NCBI GenBank assembly: GCA_020073645.1
Contig: JAIQET010000005.1
Location: forward strand, 1 to 64,000
Direction of reading: 5' to 3'
DNA from: Terriglobia bacterium
GTDB lineage: Bacteria > Acidobacteriota > Terriglobia > Terriglobales > Acidobacteriaceae
Length of the DNA: 64,000 nt
The stretch's first letter is position 1. Each line of letters starts with the position of its first letter. The notes under the pieces are model-generated. The model did no database searches and was not told the DNA's origin. It saw nothing but the letters and a program-made list of their open reading frames with translations. This document shows positions 26,691 to 34,959 of the stretch, one piece after another. The translations under genes were made by a program, and so were the position numbers.

Positions 26691-26719
26691 AATTAGCACT
26701 TAGCATTTGGCACTTAGCC
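26691..26719. repeat. Quasi-periodic repeat (TTAGCACTTAGCA)n
   Basis: AATTAGCACTTAGCATTT then GGCACTTAGCC lies between dgt and the acetyltransferase gene. The same family appears at 32121-32137 with an inverted partner at 32172-32188, and at 29635-29649. Units are 8-10 bases and degenerate. Confidence 0.6.
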
Positions 26720-26764
26720 AACGGGGATTCTGCGAGTCCTCGCACGTCCGCTCATGGCCCGATG

Positions 26765-27226
26765 CTACGGGCTTGGTTTGAGTGGGAAGCGCATCTCGTT
26801 GGTGGGTTTGAAGCCGAGTGTTTCGTAGAGATGCCGCCCGTCAGTACTGGCGTGGAGAGAGACCGCGGCAAAGCCCTGGTTCGTGCACCACTCGATCATC
26901 GTCTGCATGAGTCTGCGTGCGATCCCCTGGCGGCGAAACTCCGGGTAAACATACAGGTTGAGGATAGTGGCGCGGCGGCATTCCAGATCGTAAGGATGGC
27001 TGGGCCATGGACTGATCACAACTGCTCCGCCCCCGGCTAACGCAAACCACACCCGGAATGAGCGGTTGGCGAGCGCCTGGGACAAATATTGCTCCGAAGT
27101 GGCAACCATGGTGGCCAGGGATTGCGTCTCTGTGTAATCCATGTCTTCGTACATGCCACGGCGATGGCGGAGGATTTCCGGGATGTCATCCAGAGTGGCT
27201 TCTCGGATCAAAATGTCGAGGCCCAT
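26765..27226 (-). CDS. GNAT-family N-acetyltransferase
   Basis: 153 residues with the GNAT acetyl-CoA site in LNLYVYPEFRRQGIARRLMQ (motif A: Q/RxxGxG/A) and a typical C-terminal YETLGFKPTNEM. The start is the ATG at 27226 (MGLDILIREATLDD); an upstream in-frame extension encodes unrelated, repeat-derived residues. Substrate is not predictable. It lies at the end of a run of minus-strand genes. Confidence 0.88.
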   Translation of the reverse strand: MGLDILIREATLDDIPEILRHRRGMYEDMDYTETQSLATMVATSEQYLSQALANRSFRVWFALAGGGAVVISPWPSHPYDLECRRATILNLYVYPEFRRQGIARRLMQTMIEWCTNQGFAAVSLHASTDGRHLYETLGFKPTNEMRFPLKPSP

Positions 27227-27303
27227 GGGTCGTCTCCAAAGCAAGAAGAAAGCCGAGCTTAGCTCGGCCGTCCGGGTGAAGCACCCGACTCTACGTGGGT
27301 TAC

Positions 27304-27320
27304 GCTGGGTACTAGCTACT
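27304..27320. repeat. Short copy of the (GGGTACT)n repeat carrying a stop codon
   Basis: GCTGGGTACTAGCTACT. The TAG that ends the TPR gene (complement of 27316-27318) lies inside the repeat unit, matching the family seen at 7524-7550. Confidence 0.5.
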
Positions 27321-29388
27321 TGTTCTCCGGGTCTTCCTTGGCCAGCTTCATCTTGGCGGACTCGAGTTTTTTCTGCACTTGAGCGAACTCCGCGGTATCC
27401 ACCTCCGCAGCGACGGTCTTGTTCCATTCTTCCACGGCTCGCTCCCAGTGCGCCGCGGCCAGCTTCAGGCGGCCGGTTTTCTGGTACAGATCGCCCAGAT
27501 GGTTCTGCACCGTGGGATCGGTCGCAATCCGCTGCGAGGCTTTGATCAGGTTCTCTTCCGCCAGGTCATACTTGCCCAGCTTGAAGTAGGCCCATCCCAG
27601 CGAGTCCAGATACGCGCCGTTAGCGGGGTCCAGATCAACCGCTTTCTTGATGAAGTTCAGGGCTTCGTCCAGCTTGACGCCGCGGTCAGCCAGCATGTAG
27701 CCGAGATAATTGAGCGCAGTGGCATTCTGGGGATCGGCGACCAGAACTTTGCGGAACATCGCTTCTGCAGGTTCGTATTTCTTCTGGCGCTCAAGGGTGG
27801 AGCCGCGCAGGAAGTCCACGTATTCCTTGTCGTCCGGCTTGGTGGAGAGCTGCTCGGCTTTGTCCAGAGCCTGCTCGGCCTCGGGCCAACGCTTGAGGCG
27901 GCTGTACATTTGCGCCAGGGTGATGTACACCTCGCGGTCCTCGGGAGCGCCCTTGAGCAGCGCCTTCACCTGTTCCAGGCCGGCATCGGGCTGGCCCATG
28001 TCTGACAGTTGCGACGCGTAAACCATCCTCAGGCCGCGATCTTTGGGGAACTTTTGCGCCGCTTCCCGGGCAACATCGGTAGCCTGCTGCCACTGCTTGG
28101 CGTCGCGATAGGTATCGATCAATTGCTGGTAGCCGCGCACGGCGTTTTCGTCGCCCAGGGTCAGCATCTTGCGGAAGGTCTCCAGCGCCGCCTGGGTGTT
28201 GCCATTGTCCTTGTGGACCGTGCCCAGACGCTCGAGAAACACGGCACGGTTGTTGCGTTCCCCCTGGGTGTAGGTGTTGTCCGGCTTCTCGGTCTTTTTC
28301 AGCAGGTCCTGCAGGATCTGGGCAGCTTCGTCATAGCGGCCCTGCGCCTGATATACAGCGGCAATGTTGTAGGGCACCTCGACCGAGTCCTGCACCAGGG
28401 ACTCAGCCTTCTTCAGGCTGTCCAAGGCCTGGTCGAACTTGCCATCCTTGCGGTAGATCTCGGCGATGCGTAGGTAGGTTTGCGCATCCTCAGGATTCGC
28501 GTCAGCAATGATCTTGTACTGCTCCAGCGCAGCGTCGGTCTGGCCATCATTCATCAGGTTCTCGGCCAGCCCGCGGATGGCGTCAAGGTTGTCGCGGTCG
28601 AGCTCAATGGCATGCCGGTAAGCGTCAATGGCTTGCTTGTACTGCTTCTGCTGCTCGTAGGTGTAGCCCAGCGCCGAGTACAGCTTGGCGGAACGCCCCG
28701 AGTCGGGGATGGAGCTCAGGACCTGAACTGCGTGGGCGCTGTCACCTTCCTCGTTGTAGAGGTAAGCCAGCGTGGTAACCGCCTCTTCTGAATCCGGCTC
28801 CAGCTTGACTGCGGTTGTAAATTCGCTCTCCGCCTTCTGCAAATCGTTATTGGCCCGATACAGCCGACCCAGCAGCAAGTGGTTATCCACGCTGTCAGGC
28901 TCGATCTTCACAATCTGTTCGTACTGCTCGATCGCCAGCCTGAGAACGTTCTGCGAGCCACTGCTGTTTTCCTGGACGTCGGGACCCAAAGAGCGCAGGT
29001 AGATGCGTCCCAGCAGTTTGTGCGCCTCCAGGTTGTTGGGATCACGTTTCAGGATGTCCTGGGCCTCGAGGACCGCGTCGCGGATGCGTCCCGTCTTGGC
29101 ATAGAGCTCGGCCAGACCCGAAGTGAGGTACTCGGACGTAGGATCAGCTTCAATGGCCTGGCGGTATTCCTCGATCGCTTTGTTTGCCAGGTCGCTGCGG
29201 CCGTAAACCGCAACCTGCTCCTCGTACATGTGGGCCAAAGCATAGTGGTAGTAGGCGGCAGCCCGGTCTACCTTGCGAGGGGAAGTCTGATTGACCGACT
29301 TAGTATCCGGCTTGGAAGCCGGAGTCTGCTCAGCGAAAGCGGTTGTGGCGGCCAAGAGCACAAATAGTGCGCGATAGACAATCTTCAT
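27316..29388 (-). CDS. Exported TPR-repeat protein
   Basis: 690 residues. Signal peptide MKIVYRALFVLLAATTAFAEQ, then an array of roughly 15-17 TPRs (for example AIEEYRQAIEADPTSEYLTS, LGYTYEQQKQYKQAIDAYRH, LGWAYFKLGKYDLAEENLI). The mature protein is probably periplasmic and acts as a scaffold. A BamD/PilF-like or secretion-associated assembly role is possible, but no partner gene is adjacent. AAGGTCCTCA precedes the ATG at 29388; an earlier in-frame start at 29415 lacks support. Confidence 0.88.
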   Translation of the reverse strand: MKIVYRALFVLLAATTAFAEQTPASKPDTKSVNQTSPRKVDRAAAYYHYALAHMYEEQVAVYGRSDLANKAIEEYRQAIEADPTSEYLTSGLAELYAKTGRIRDAVLEAQDILKRDPNNLEAHKLLGRIYLRSLGPDVQENSSGSQNVLRLAIEQYEQIVKIEPDSVDNHLLLGRLYRANNDLQKAESEFTTAVKLEPDSEEAVTTLAYLYNEEGDSAHAVQVLSSIPDSGRSAKLYSALGYTYEQQKQYKQAIDAYRHAIELDRDNLDAIRGLAENLMNDGQTDAALEQYKIIADANPEDAQTYLRIAEIYRKDGKFDQALDSLKKAESLVQDSVEVPYNIAAVYQAQGRYDEAAQILQDLLKKTEKPDNTYTQGERNNRAVFLERLGTVHKDNGNTQAALETFRKMLTLGDENAVRGYQQLIDTYRDAKQWQQATDVAREAAQKFPKDRGLRMVYASQLSDMGQPDAGLEQVKALLKGAPEDREVYITLAQMYSRLKRWPEAEQALDKAEQLSTKPDDKEYVDFLRGSTLERQKKYEPAEAMFRKVLVADPQNATALNYLGYMLADRGVKLDEALNFIKKAVDLDPANGAYLDSLGWAYFKLGKYDLAEENLIKASQRIATDPTVQNHLGDLYQKTGRLKLAAAHWERAVEEWNKTVAAEVDTAEFAQVQKKLESAKMKLAKEDPENK

Positions 29389-29540
29389 TGAGGACCTTCG
29401 GGTTCCCAAAACCATAGCGATTGGATGCCGAACCGCTGCGGGCGGGTGCTCCGATTATTGTAAACCTTGGCGTGAAGAGGCGGTGAAAAAGGGCCCTCCG
29501 GAACCGGAGTAGCAATGATCGGAGGTACAGGGACCAAGGA

Positions 29541-29681
29541 GATTGTTGATTGTTGATTTTTGATTGTTGAATAAAAACCTTGGCATCCGGCACCCCTCAG
29601 GGCGGTTAGCCGCCGACACAAACCCTTCAGCGCCAAATGCTAAGTGCCCATTCAACAATCAACAATCAAGAATCAACAATT
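29541..29681. repeat. Inverted pair of AT-rich (CAACAAT)n repeats
   Basis: Left arm GATTGTTGATTGTTGATTTT and onward to 29571; right arm TTCAACAATCAACAATCAAG and onward to 29681. The arms are largely complementary over 31 bases, with a 79-base loop that carries ATGCTAAGTGCCC of another repeat family. This accounts for the gap 29389-29682. A single related arm occurs at 36960-36996. The right arm abuts the purH stop codon. Confidence 0.75.
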
Positions 29682-29682
29682 G

Positions 29683-31239
29683 CTAGTGCCGGAAGTGCCT
29701 CACCCCAGTGAAGACCATGGCCAGCCCAAGCCGGTCGGCAGCTTCAATGACTTCCTGGTCGCGGACCGAACCGCCGGGTTGAATGATTGCCGTGGCGCCG
29801 GCTCTAGCGATCTCCTCTACTCCATCGGGGAATGGGAAGAAGGCATCGGAGGCGGCGACGGTCCCTTTCAGCGGCAGGACGGCCTTCATGGCGCCGATCT
29901 TGCAGGAGTCCACGCGGCTCATCTGGCCGGCGCCGACGCCGACGCTCTGGCTGTCGCGCGCATAGAGAATGGCATTCGACTTCACGTGCTTGCAGACCGT
30001 CCAGGCAAACAGCAGGGCGCGTTTCTCTTCCGGCGTGGGCGGGCGCTTGGTGACCACCTTCAAGTCACCTTCTGCAAGGGGCCGCACGTCGGCATCCTGT
30101 ACCAGGATTCCTCCGGAAACATTCTTCAGCACCCACTTCTGCGGAGCGAGCGTGATCTCCACCAGGCGCAGATTTTTCTTGGAGGCAAACTTGGCCCTGG
30201 CGGCTTCGTCGAAAGCGGGCGCGGCGATCACCTCCAGAAAGAGTTTGGCCATTTCCTCGGCTGTCTGAGCGTCGATCGGCCGGTTTACGCCGATCACACC
30301 GCCGAAGGCTGAGACCGGATCGCACTCCAGCGCCTTCTTGTAAGCTTCCACCAAGGTCTTGCCAGTCGCGGTACCGCAGGGGTTGGTGTGCTTGATGATG
30401 GCGCAGACCGGCTCGGAGAACTCCTGTGCCAGGTCCCAGGCCGCCTGCAGGTCCACGATGTTGTTGTAGGAAAGCTCCTTGCCCTGAAGCTGGCGCCCGT
30501 TCGCCACGCCGGTTCCCGACCCATCGGAATACATCGCGGCCTTCTGGTGCGGGTTCTCGCCGTAACGCAGATCCATAGCCTTGTTGAACGAGAGCCGCAG
30601 GGTCTGCGGGAAGCCACCCGCGGGATGGAATTCGAAGCGGCCGTTGGCGCTCACCCGCTCCAGGGTCGAGGCAATCGCCGAATCGTACGCGGCGGTGGTG
30701 GCGAAGGCCTTCTGCGCCAGGCGCCACTTGGTGGCAGCCGAGAGCTCGCCGCCCGACTGGGCCATTTCGTCCGCGATGGCGTTGTAGTCCGAGGGTGAGG
30801 TGACCACCGCCACATCCTGGAAATTCTTGGCGGCGGAACGAATCATCGAGGGCCCACCGATATCAATGTTCTCAATCAGTTCTTCAAAGGGCACGCCCGG
30901 CTTGGCTGCGGTCTTCTCGAAAGCGTAGAGGTTCACCACCACCATGTCGATGGGCTGAATGCCGTGCTCCGCCACCGCAGTGCGATGCGCCGGGTTCTCG
31001 CGCCGGTGCAGGATGCCGCCGTGCACCTTGGGATGGAGAGTCTTCACCCGGCCGTCGAGCATCTCGGGAAAGCCGGTGAGCTCGGAGATATCTTTCACGC
31101 TTACGCCGGAGTCGCGCAGCAGCTTGGCCGTGCCTCCGGTCGAGATCAGTTCGACTCCCATGCTGGAAAGCTTGCGGGCAAAGTCCACCAGTCCGGTCTT
31201 ATCGGTCACGCTGAGGATGGCGCGCTGAATTTTCGACAT
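29683..31239 (-). CDS. purH: Bifunctional AICAR transformylase/IMP cyclohydrolase
   Basis: Last two steps of de novo IMP synthesis. 518 residues, standard. The N-terminal IMP cyclohydrolase domain opens ILSVTDKTGLVDFARKL with ELISTGGTAKLLRDSG, and the AICAR transformylase domain includes the characteristic LRYGENPHQKAA, KHTNPCG and FFPFPDGVEE motifs. Homology starts at the ATG at 31239; the longer upstream frame encodes no related residues. purM lies 10 kb away on the same strand, so purine genes are scattered. Confidence 0.97.
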   Translation of the reverse strand: MSKIQRAILSVTDKTGLVDFARKLSSMGVELISTGGTAKLLRDSGVSVKDISELTGFPEMLDGRVKTLHPKVHGGILHRRENPAHRTAVAEHGIQPIDMVVVNLYAFEKTAAKPGVPFEELIENIDIGGPSMIRSAAKNFQDVAVVTSPSDYNAIADEMAQSGGELSAATKWRLAQKAFATTAAYDSAIASTLERVSANGRFEFHPAGGFPQTLRLSFNKAMDLRYGENPHQKAAMYSDGSGTGVANGRQLQGKELSYNNIVDLQAAWDLAQEFSEPVCAIIKHTNPCGTATGKTLVEAYKKALECDPVSAFGGVIGVNRPIDAQTAEEMAKLFLEVIAAPAFDEAARAKFASKKNLRLVEITLAPQKWVLKNVSGGILVQDADVRPLAEGDLKVVTKRPPTPEEKRALLFAWTVCKHVKSNAILYARDSQSVGVGAGQMSRVDSCKIGAMKAVLPLKGTVAASDAFFPFPDGVEEIARAGATAIIQPGGSVRDQEVIEAADRLGLAMVFTGVRHFRH

Positions 31240-31394
31240 TGCAGGCCTCGAAGACGGAAGGATGAATCCTGGGACTGGAGATTTTACCAGCAACAGGGGT
31301 TGTGGAGGCGTGATGGGGATCACAGAACCGTCGCACTTGCCAGAGACGCAGCAAGCTGCGTCTCTACAGGTAAGGCTTTCGGGGCCTTGAGGAG

Positions 31395-32024
31395 CTAGGC
31401 CTTGGCTTTGGCTTTCAACTTGACGTGGCCGTCCTGCACCTCGACCGTGTATTCCACGCTCGCGCAATGGTGCTGCTTGCGGAGCTGTGCGGTCTTCTTT
31501 TGGACGAAGGAGGTGAAGCTGTCGATGTTCCCGGATACTGCCTCGCCCGCTTTCTTCTTGGCCTCGGTGAGTACCCGGTAGAGTGTTTCCACTTGCTCGC
31601 GTTGGGCGCGGGCATCCGAGCATTCCACGGTGAAAGGGTGCTCTTCGGTGGCGGGTGCCGCCGCGGCGGCGGCGCCGCCATGCCCGACCCCATAGGCTTT
31701 GTGTTCCGGTTGGTGGTCTTCGGGGCGCACTCCCTGGACCGAGAGCAGCGCATCCTGGGGACGACGGTAACCTTCCTCACGGATGCGGCCCTTCTTGCGC
31801 CACAAGTCGCTGTAGATGGCGTAGCGCTGCGCCAGTTCGTTGTAGCGGAAGCGATGGGAGAAGCTCAGCCGGCTGCTATCACTGAACTTGCGCAGCAAGC
31901 TCAGGACCTTCCACTCGACATCAGTGGGCGGCTTCTTGGTCGGGTTATTGAAATAGATCTCGTACTCGATCTTCAGCCGGCGCAGTTGCGAGTCGAGAAG
32001 ATTCAGTTCTTCGTCGATGGTCAC
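31395..32024 (-). CDS. Conserved hypothetical protein, possible MXAN_5187-type C-terminal domain
   Basis: 209 residues, soluble. The N-terminal 80 residues are helical and charged (EELNLLDSQLRRLKIEYEIYF, then SFSHRFRYNELAQRYAIYSDLW); a Gly/Ala-rich linker (HGGAAAAAAPA) follows, and a second helical-beta region ends in VEYTVEVQDGHVKLKAKAKA. The first segment resembles the domain called MXAN_5187 C-terminal in delta-proteobacterial and acidobacterial proteins, as far as I recall. No catalytic motif. Function unknown. Confidence 0.65.
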   Translation of the reverse strand: MTIDEELNLLDSQLRRLKIEYEIYFNNPTKKPPTDVEWKVLSLLRKFSDSSRLSFSHRFRYNELAQRYAIYSDLWRKKGRIREEGYRRPQDALLSVQGVRPEDHQPEHKAYGVGHGGAAAAAAPATEEHPFTVECSDARAQREQVETLYRVLTEAKKKAGEAVSGNIDSFTSFVQKKTAQLRKQHHCASVEYTVEVQDGHVKLKAKAKA

Positions 32025-32120
32025 GGAGACCTCTCCAGCGACTAGTGTAGGAGTTCTGGGGCGCAGGGACGAGGTTCCGGTGGGTCACGGGAGGGATAGA
32101 ACGAAAGTACCCAAGAAGCA

Positions 32121-32188
32121 GCAATTAGCACTTGGCCCCTGAGCAACATGGATGGGCACAAGACTTCCGAGCCAGATGCTAAGTGCTG
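32121..32188. repeat. Inverted pair of (AGCACTTAGC)n repeat units
   Basis: GCAATTAGCACTTGGCC and, 35 bases on, GCCAGATGCTAAGTGCTG form an imperfect hairpin just before the 3' end of the XRE regulator gene. Same family as 26691-26719. Confidence 0.55.
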
Positions 32189-32190
32189 CG

Positions 32191-32556
32191 TTATCGTGCT
32201 GAGTTGGACGCCATCTTTTTTACCATGGCCAGCACCAGCTTGCGGTCGCTGTCGTTGAGGCTGACGCTGTAGCGGCGGATCTGGCTCAGGAAGCGGACTT
32301 CATCGTCGGAAAGCTGGGGCAAACCCTTGGAGCCGTTGGTGTGTCCGGATTCGGAGAAGAATTGCGAAAGCGGGAGCTCCATGGCCCCGGCGATCTTGGA
32401 AAGGGTGTCGAGTGAGGGGATGGTGTGACCGTTCTCGACGCGTGACAGGTAGCAACGCAACAGGCCGGTGCGCTTTTCAATGTCGCCCTGGGACATACCT
32501 TTCTGCAGGCGATAGTTCCTGATGGTCTCGCCGATGTTCATGGAGAAATTCTGCAA
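32191..32556 (-). CDS. XRE-family helix-turn-helix transcriptional regulator
   Basis: 121 residues. A Cro/C1-type HTH spans about 7-62 (IRNYRLQKGMSQGDIEKRTG, then SRVENGHTIPSLDTLSKIAG). The C-terminal 55 residues are helical and could dimerise. The TTG at 32556 with GGGAG six bases upstream is preferred over the ATG five codons on, which has no ribosome site. A perfect interrupted palindrome lies about 30 bases upstream and is a plausible autoregulatory operator. Targets unknown. Confidence 0.85.
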   Translation of the reverse strand: MQNFSMNIGETIRNYRLQKGMSQGDIEKRTGLLRCYLSRVENGHTIPSLDTLSKIAGAMELPLSQFFSESGHTNGSKGLPQLSDDEVRFLSQIRRYSVSLNDSDRKLVLAMVKKMASNSAR

Positions 32557-32586
32557 TTGAAGCTCCCAAGGATGGCTGCATAGTAA

Positions 32587-32605
32587 CCAGACTGGTACCG
32601 TCTGG
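32587..32605. promoter_or_regulatory. Palindrome upstream of the XRE regulator gene, candidate operator
   Basis: CCAGAC-tggtacc-GTCTGG: perfect six-base arms around a seven-base centre that itself contains GGTACC. It ends 31 bases before the TTG start, consistent with a dimeric repressor site over the regulator's own promoter region. Confidence 0.5.
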
Positions 32606-32646
32606 CAAGTGAAAAGTCACTGCACAAGAGCAGGTGCAGGCCGAGA

Positions 32647-32752
32647 ACAGCACTCAGCAGTCAGCACTCAGCATTCAGCCATGAAAGAGTCTTGCCAGAT
32701 TCACCGACAGGCCAGAGTGATGACTGACTTTAATGGCTGAATGCTGAGTGCT
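32647..32752. repeat. Quasi-periodic repeat (CACTCAGCA)n with perfect 18-base inverted copy
   Basis: The stretch CAGCACTCAGCAGTCAGC continues to 32680. The arm AGCACTCAGCATTCAGCC (32663-32680) is the exact reverse complement of GGCTGAATGCTGAGTGCT (32735-32752). The right arm contributes the first bases of the dienelactone hydrolase stop codon (complement of 32751-32753). Confidence 0.8.
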
Positions 32753-33494
32753 ATTTCTTCAGCGTGCCCGCCAGAAAATTCACGGTGCGCTTCCAGGCGT
32801 CGGCGGCATCGTCGGCGCGGTAACCGGTTTTGTTATTGGGATTCTCGAAGGCGTGACCGGCGTCGGGGTAGATGACGACGTCAATTTTCTTGCCCATCTG
32901 CTTGAGCGTCTGCTCAAATTTCTTGACGTCGTCCGGGGGAATGCCGCGGTCCTGTCCACCGAAAATGCCGAGCATGGATGCGTTGATCTTCTGGATTGAC
33001 CCTGGGTCAGTTGCGAGGTGGCCGTAGTTGATCACCGTCGCGGAGAGAGTTGGCTCCTGCAGCGCCACGTCGAGCGAGTAGCCGCCGCCCATACACCAGC
33101 CAATGGAACCGATGCGGTCGGCCTTCACGTTCTTCTGCGATTTCAAGAACTCGAAGGCGGCGTGCAGATCACGGGCGGCCCGGTCCTCGGGAACGCCACG
33201 CATCAGTTCGTGGGCTTCGTCGGGCGTGGCGGCGACCTTGCCGCGATAAAGATCAACGGCGAGCGCGACGTAGCCCTGGTCCGACAGCTTGGAAGCCTGC
33301 TCCTTTACCCAGTCGTTCAACCCCCACCATTCGTGGATGACGATGATGCCCGGGAAGGGGCCTTTGCCCTCGGGGGTGTAGAGGACACCTTGCACGGTTT
33401 CGTCGCCGGACTTGTAGGAAACAGTTTTGCTGGTGGCGGCGTAGGAGGAGAGGGCAAGAAGCATGACCGTGAGAACGAGTGCTAACTTGTTCAT
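32751..33494 (-). CDS. Exported dienelactone hydrolase-family alpha/beta hydrolase
   Basis: 247 residues with signal peptide MNKLALVLTVMLLALSSYA. The mature hydrolase has E54 in IVIHEWWGL, nucleophile C134 in IGWCMGGGY, D182 in GGQDRGIPPDD and H214 in YPDAGHAF: the Cys-Asp-His triad of dienelactone hydrolases. The exported location argues against a role in cytoplasmic chlorocatechol breakdown; ester or lactone hydrolysis in the periplasm is more likely. No aromatic-degradation genes are nearby. Confidence 0.9.
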   Translation of the reverse strand: MNKLALVLTVMLLALSSYAATSKTVSYKSGDETVQGVLYTPEGKGPFPGIIVIHEWWGLNDWVKEQASKLSDQGYVALAVDLYRGKVAATPDEAHELMRGVPEDRAARDLHAAFEFLKSQKNVKADRIGSIGWCMGGGYSLDVALQEPTLSATVINYGHLATDPGSIQKINASMLGIFGGQDRGIPPDDVKKFEQTLKQMGKKIDVVIYPDAGHAFENPNNKTGYRADDAADAWKRTVNFLAGTLKK

Positions 33495-33563
33495 GGCTCC
33501 ACCTTACAGGATTTTCTCACGCGCAGTTTCATCGAATCGATCTTGTCCCCGGGGTCCGATCTT

Positions 33564-33586
33564 GCCGGCGGGACGCCGGCGCTACA
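33564..33586 (-). repeat. Repeat family P3, inverted copy carrying the stop codon of the acetyltransferase gene
   Basis: On the minus strand it reads TGTAGCGCCGGCGTCCC followed by GCCGGC, identical to 63463-63485. The TAG in TGTAGC is the stop codon of the GNAT gene. Confidence 0.7.
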
Positions 33587-34073
33587 GCTGCAACTCCATG
33601 TACATTGCGCCCGCAATCGGATTTGGGCAATAAGGGGCGATCTCCTTGAAACCCAGCCGGCGGTACATCGCTACCGCATCTTTCATGACTTGCTCGACCG
33701 TGTCCAAGCGCATGCGCTCGTACGCAAGGGCGCGGGCTTCGGCGATGATGGTTTCGGCCAGCGCGCGGCCCAGGCCTTTGCCGCGAAATTGCGGCCTGAG
33801 GTAAAGACGCTTCATCTCGCAGATATTGCCGTCCAGTTTGTGCAATGCGACGCAACCGGCCAGCTGCCCTTCGAACTCAGCCAGGAGCAGGCGGCCCTCG
33901 GGAGGAGCGTAGTCACCGGGCAGTCCGGCCAACTCTTTGTCGAAGCTTTGAAAGCACAGGCTGAAGCCGAGCGACTGCGCGTATTCGAGGAAAAGCTCGC
34001 GGGCCTGGGCGATCTGCGCGGGCGATCTGGCCTGAGTAATGATGAAGCTCGGAACTTTTGTTTGCGGGGTCAT
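33582..34073 (-). CDS. GNAT-family N-acetyltransferase
   Basis: 163 residues from the ATG at 34073 (MTPQTKVPSF); an in-frame GTG six codons upstream is an alternative. Motif A is evident as KRLYLRPQFRGKGLGRALAE, and the C-terminal AMYRRLGFKEIAPYCPNPIA is typical of the family close to YjhQ-type acetyltransferases. Substrate unknown. The stop codon lies in a P3 repeat. Confidence 0.87.
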   Translation of the reverse strand: MTPQTKVPSFIITQARSPAQIAQARELFLEYAQSLGFSLCFQSFDKELAGLPGDYAPPEGRLLLAEFEGQLAGCVALHKLDGNICEMKRLYLRPQFRGKGLGRALAETIIAEARALAYERMRLDTVEQVMKDAVAMYRRLGFKEIAPYCPNPIAGAMYMELQL

Positions 34074-34085
34074 CTCGAACTCTTT

Positions 34086-34117
34086 CACCACAAAGGGCGC
34101 GAAGGGACACGAAGGGA
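34086..34117. repeat. Quasi-periodic repeat (CACGAAGGG)n
   Basis: CACCACAAAGGGCGCGAAGG then GACACGAAGGGA: units of about nine bases in the gap between the acetyltransferase and fabG. Similar in design to the CACGGAG and CCGTG families at 16881 and 50967. Confidence 0.5.
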
Positions 34118-34150
34118 TGATCCGATGACTTTCCGGTCAGCCCCAAACTG

Positions 34151-34894
34151 CTACCCCATCAGCATTCCACCATTCACATTCAGCACGTGCCCGGTAATGT
34201 AGGCAGCCTCTTCTGACGCCAGAAACGCCACTGCGTTGGCCACATCTTCCGGCGTGCCGATGCGTCCCAGCGGAACCATCTTGAGCGCGTTCTGCTTGAA
34301 GTCCTCGCCCAGCGCCGACGTCATAGCGGTTTCGATGAACCCGGGCGCCACCGCGTTGCAGGTAATGTTACGCGAGGCGACTTCGCGCGCCATGGCCATG
34401 GTCAAGCCGATCAGCCCGGCTTTGGAAGAAGCGTAGTTGGCCTGTCCCGCTTGCCCCATCTGGCCGAAGATCGAGGTTATGTTGATGATCCGTCCCCAGC
34501 GCTGCTTGAGCATGGAGCCAATCACCTGCTGGATGCAGAGATACGCGGAGGTCAGATTGGTGTTGAGCACCGCGTCCCAGTCGGCGCGCTTCATGCGCAT
34601 GACCAGCTGGTCGCGGGTGATGCCGGCGTTGTTCACCAGGATGTCGATCTTGCCGAACTGAGCGATGACCGCCTTGCAGGCAGTCTTGATCTGCTCTTCC
34701 TCGGCGACGTCCATGGGGAAAGCCGCGGCTTTCCCGCCGCTGCCGGTGATCTGCTGCACCAGTTCGTTCAGCTTGTCCTGATTGCGGGCAGCGGCCGCCA
34801 CGGCTGCACCTGATTGCGCCAGCTTGAGAGCGCAAGCGCGGCCAATGCCCTGGGAAGCGCCGGTGACCAGCGCCACACGCCCGGACAGGTTCAT
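34151..34894 (-). CDS. fabG: 3-oxoacyl-[acyl-carrier-protein] reductase
   Basis: NADPH-dependent reduction of 3-oxoacyl-ACP in fatty-acid elongation. 247 residues, typical. TGASQGIGRA is the cofactor loop; NNAGITRD is the FabG-specific motif; the triad is S141, Y154, K158 in ITSIFGQMGQAGQANYASSK. The C-terminal VNGGMLMG is characteristic. It is not in a fab cluster here, so it may be one of several FabG paralogues or an SDR of related specificity. Confidence 0.9.
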   Translation of the reverse strand: MNLSGRVALVTGASQGIGRACALKLAQSGAAVAAAARNQDKLNELVQQITGSGGKAAAFPMDVAEEEQIKTACKAVIAQFGKIDILVNNAGITRDQLVMRMKRADWDAVLNTNLTSAYLCIQQVIGSMLKQRWGRIINITSIFGQMGQAGQANYASSKAGLIGLTMAMAREVASRNITCNAVAPGFIETAMTSALGEDFKQNALKMVPLGRIGTPEDVANAVAFLASEEAAYITGHVLNVNGGMLMG

Positions 34895-34959
34895 GGAGGG
34901 CTCCTCTCCTGGTAAGAAGCGAAATTATACCTGCGGCAAACCTCGGAACGACGCTCTGA

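Noticed and set aside
29541-29681. Possible CRISPR-like or riboswitch structure
   Set aside because: Units are too short and degenerate, without regular spacers, and have no cas genes; fits the short-period repeat families better.
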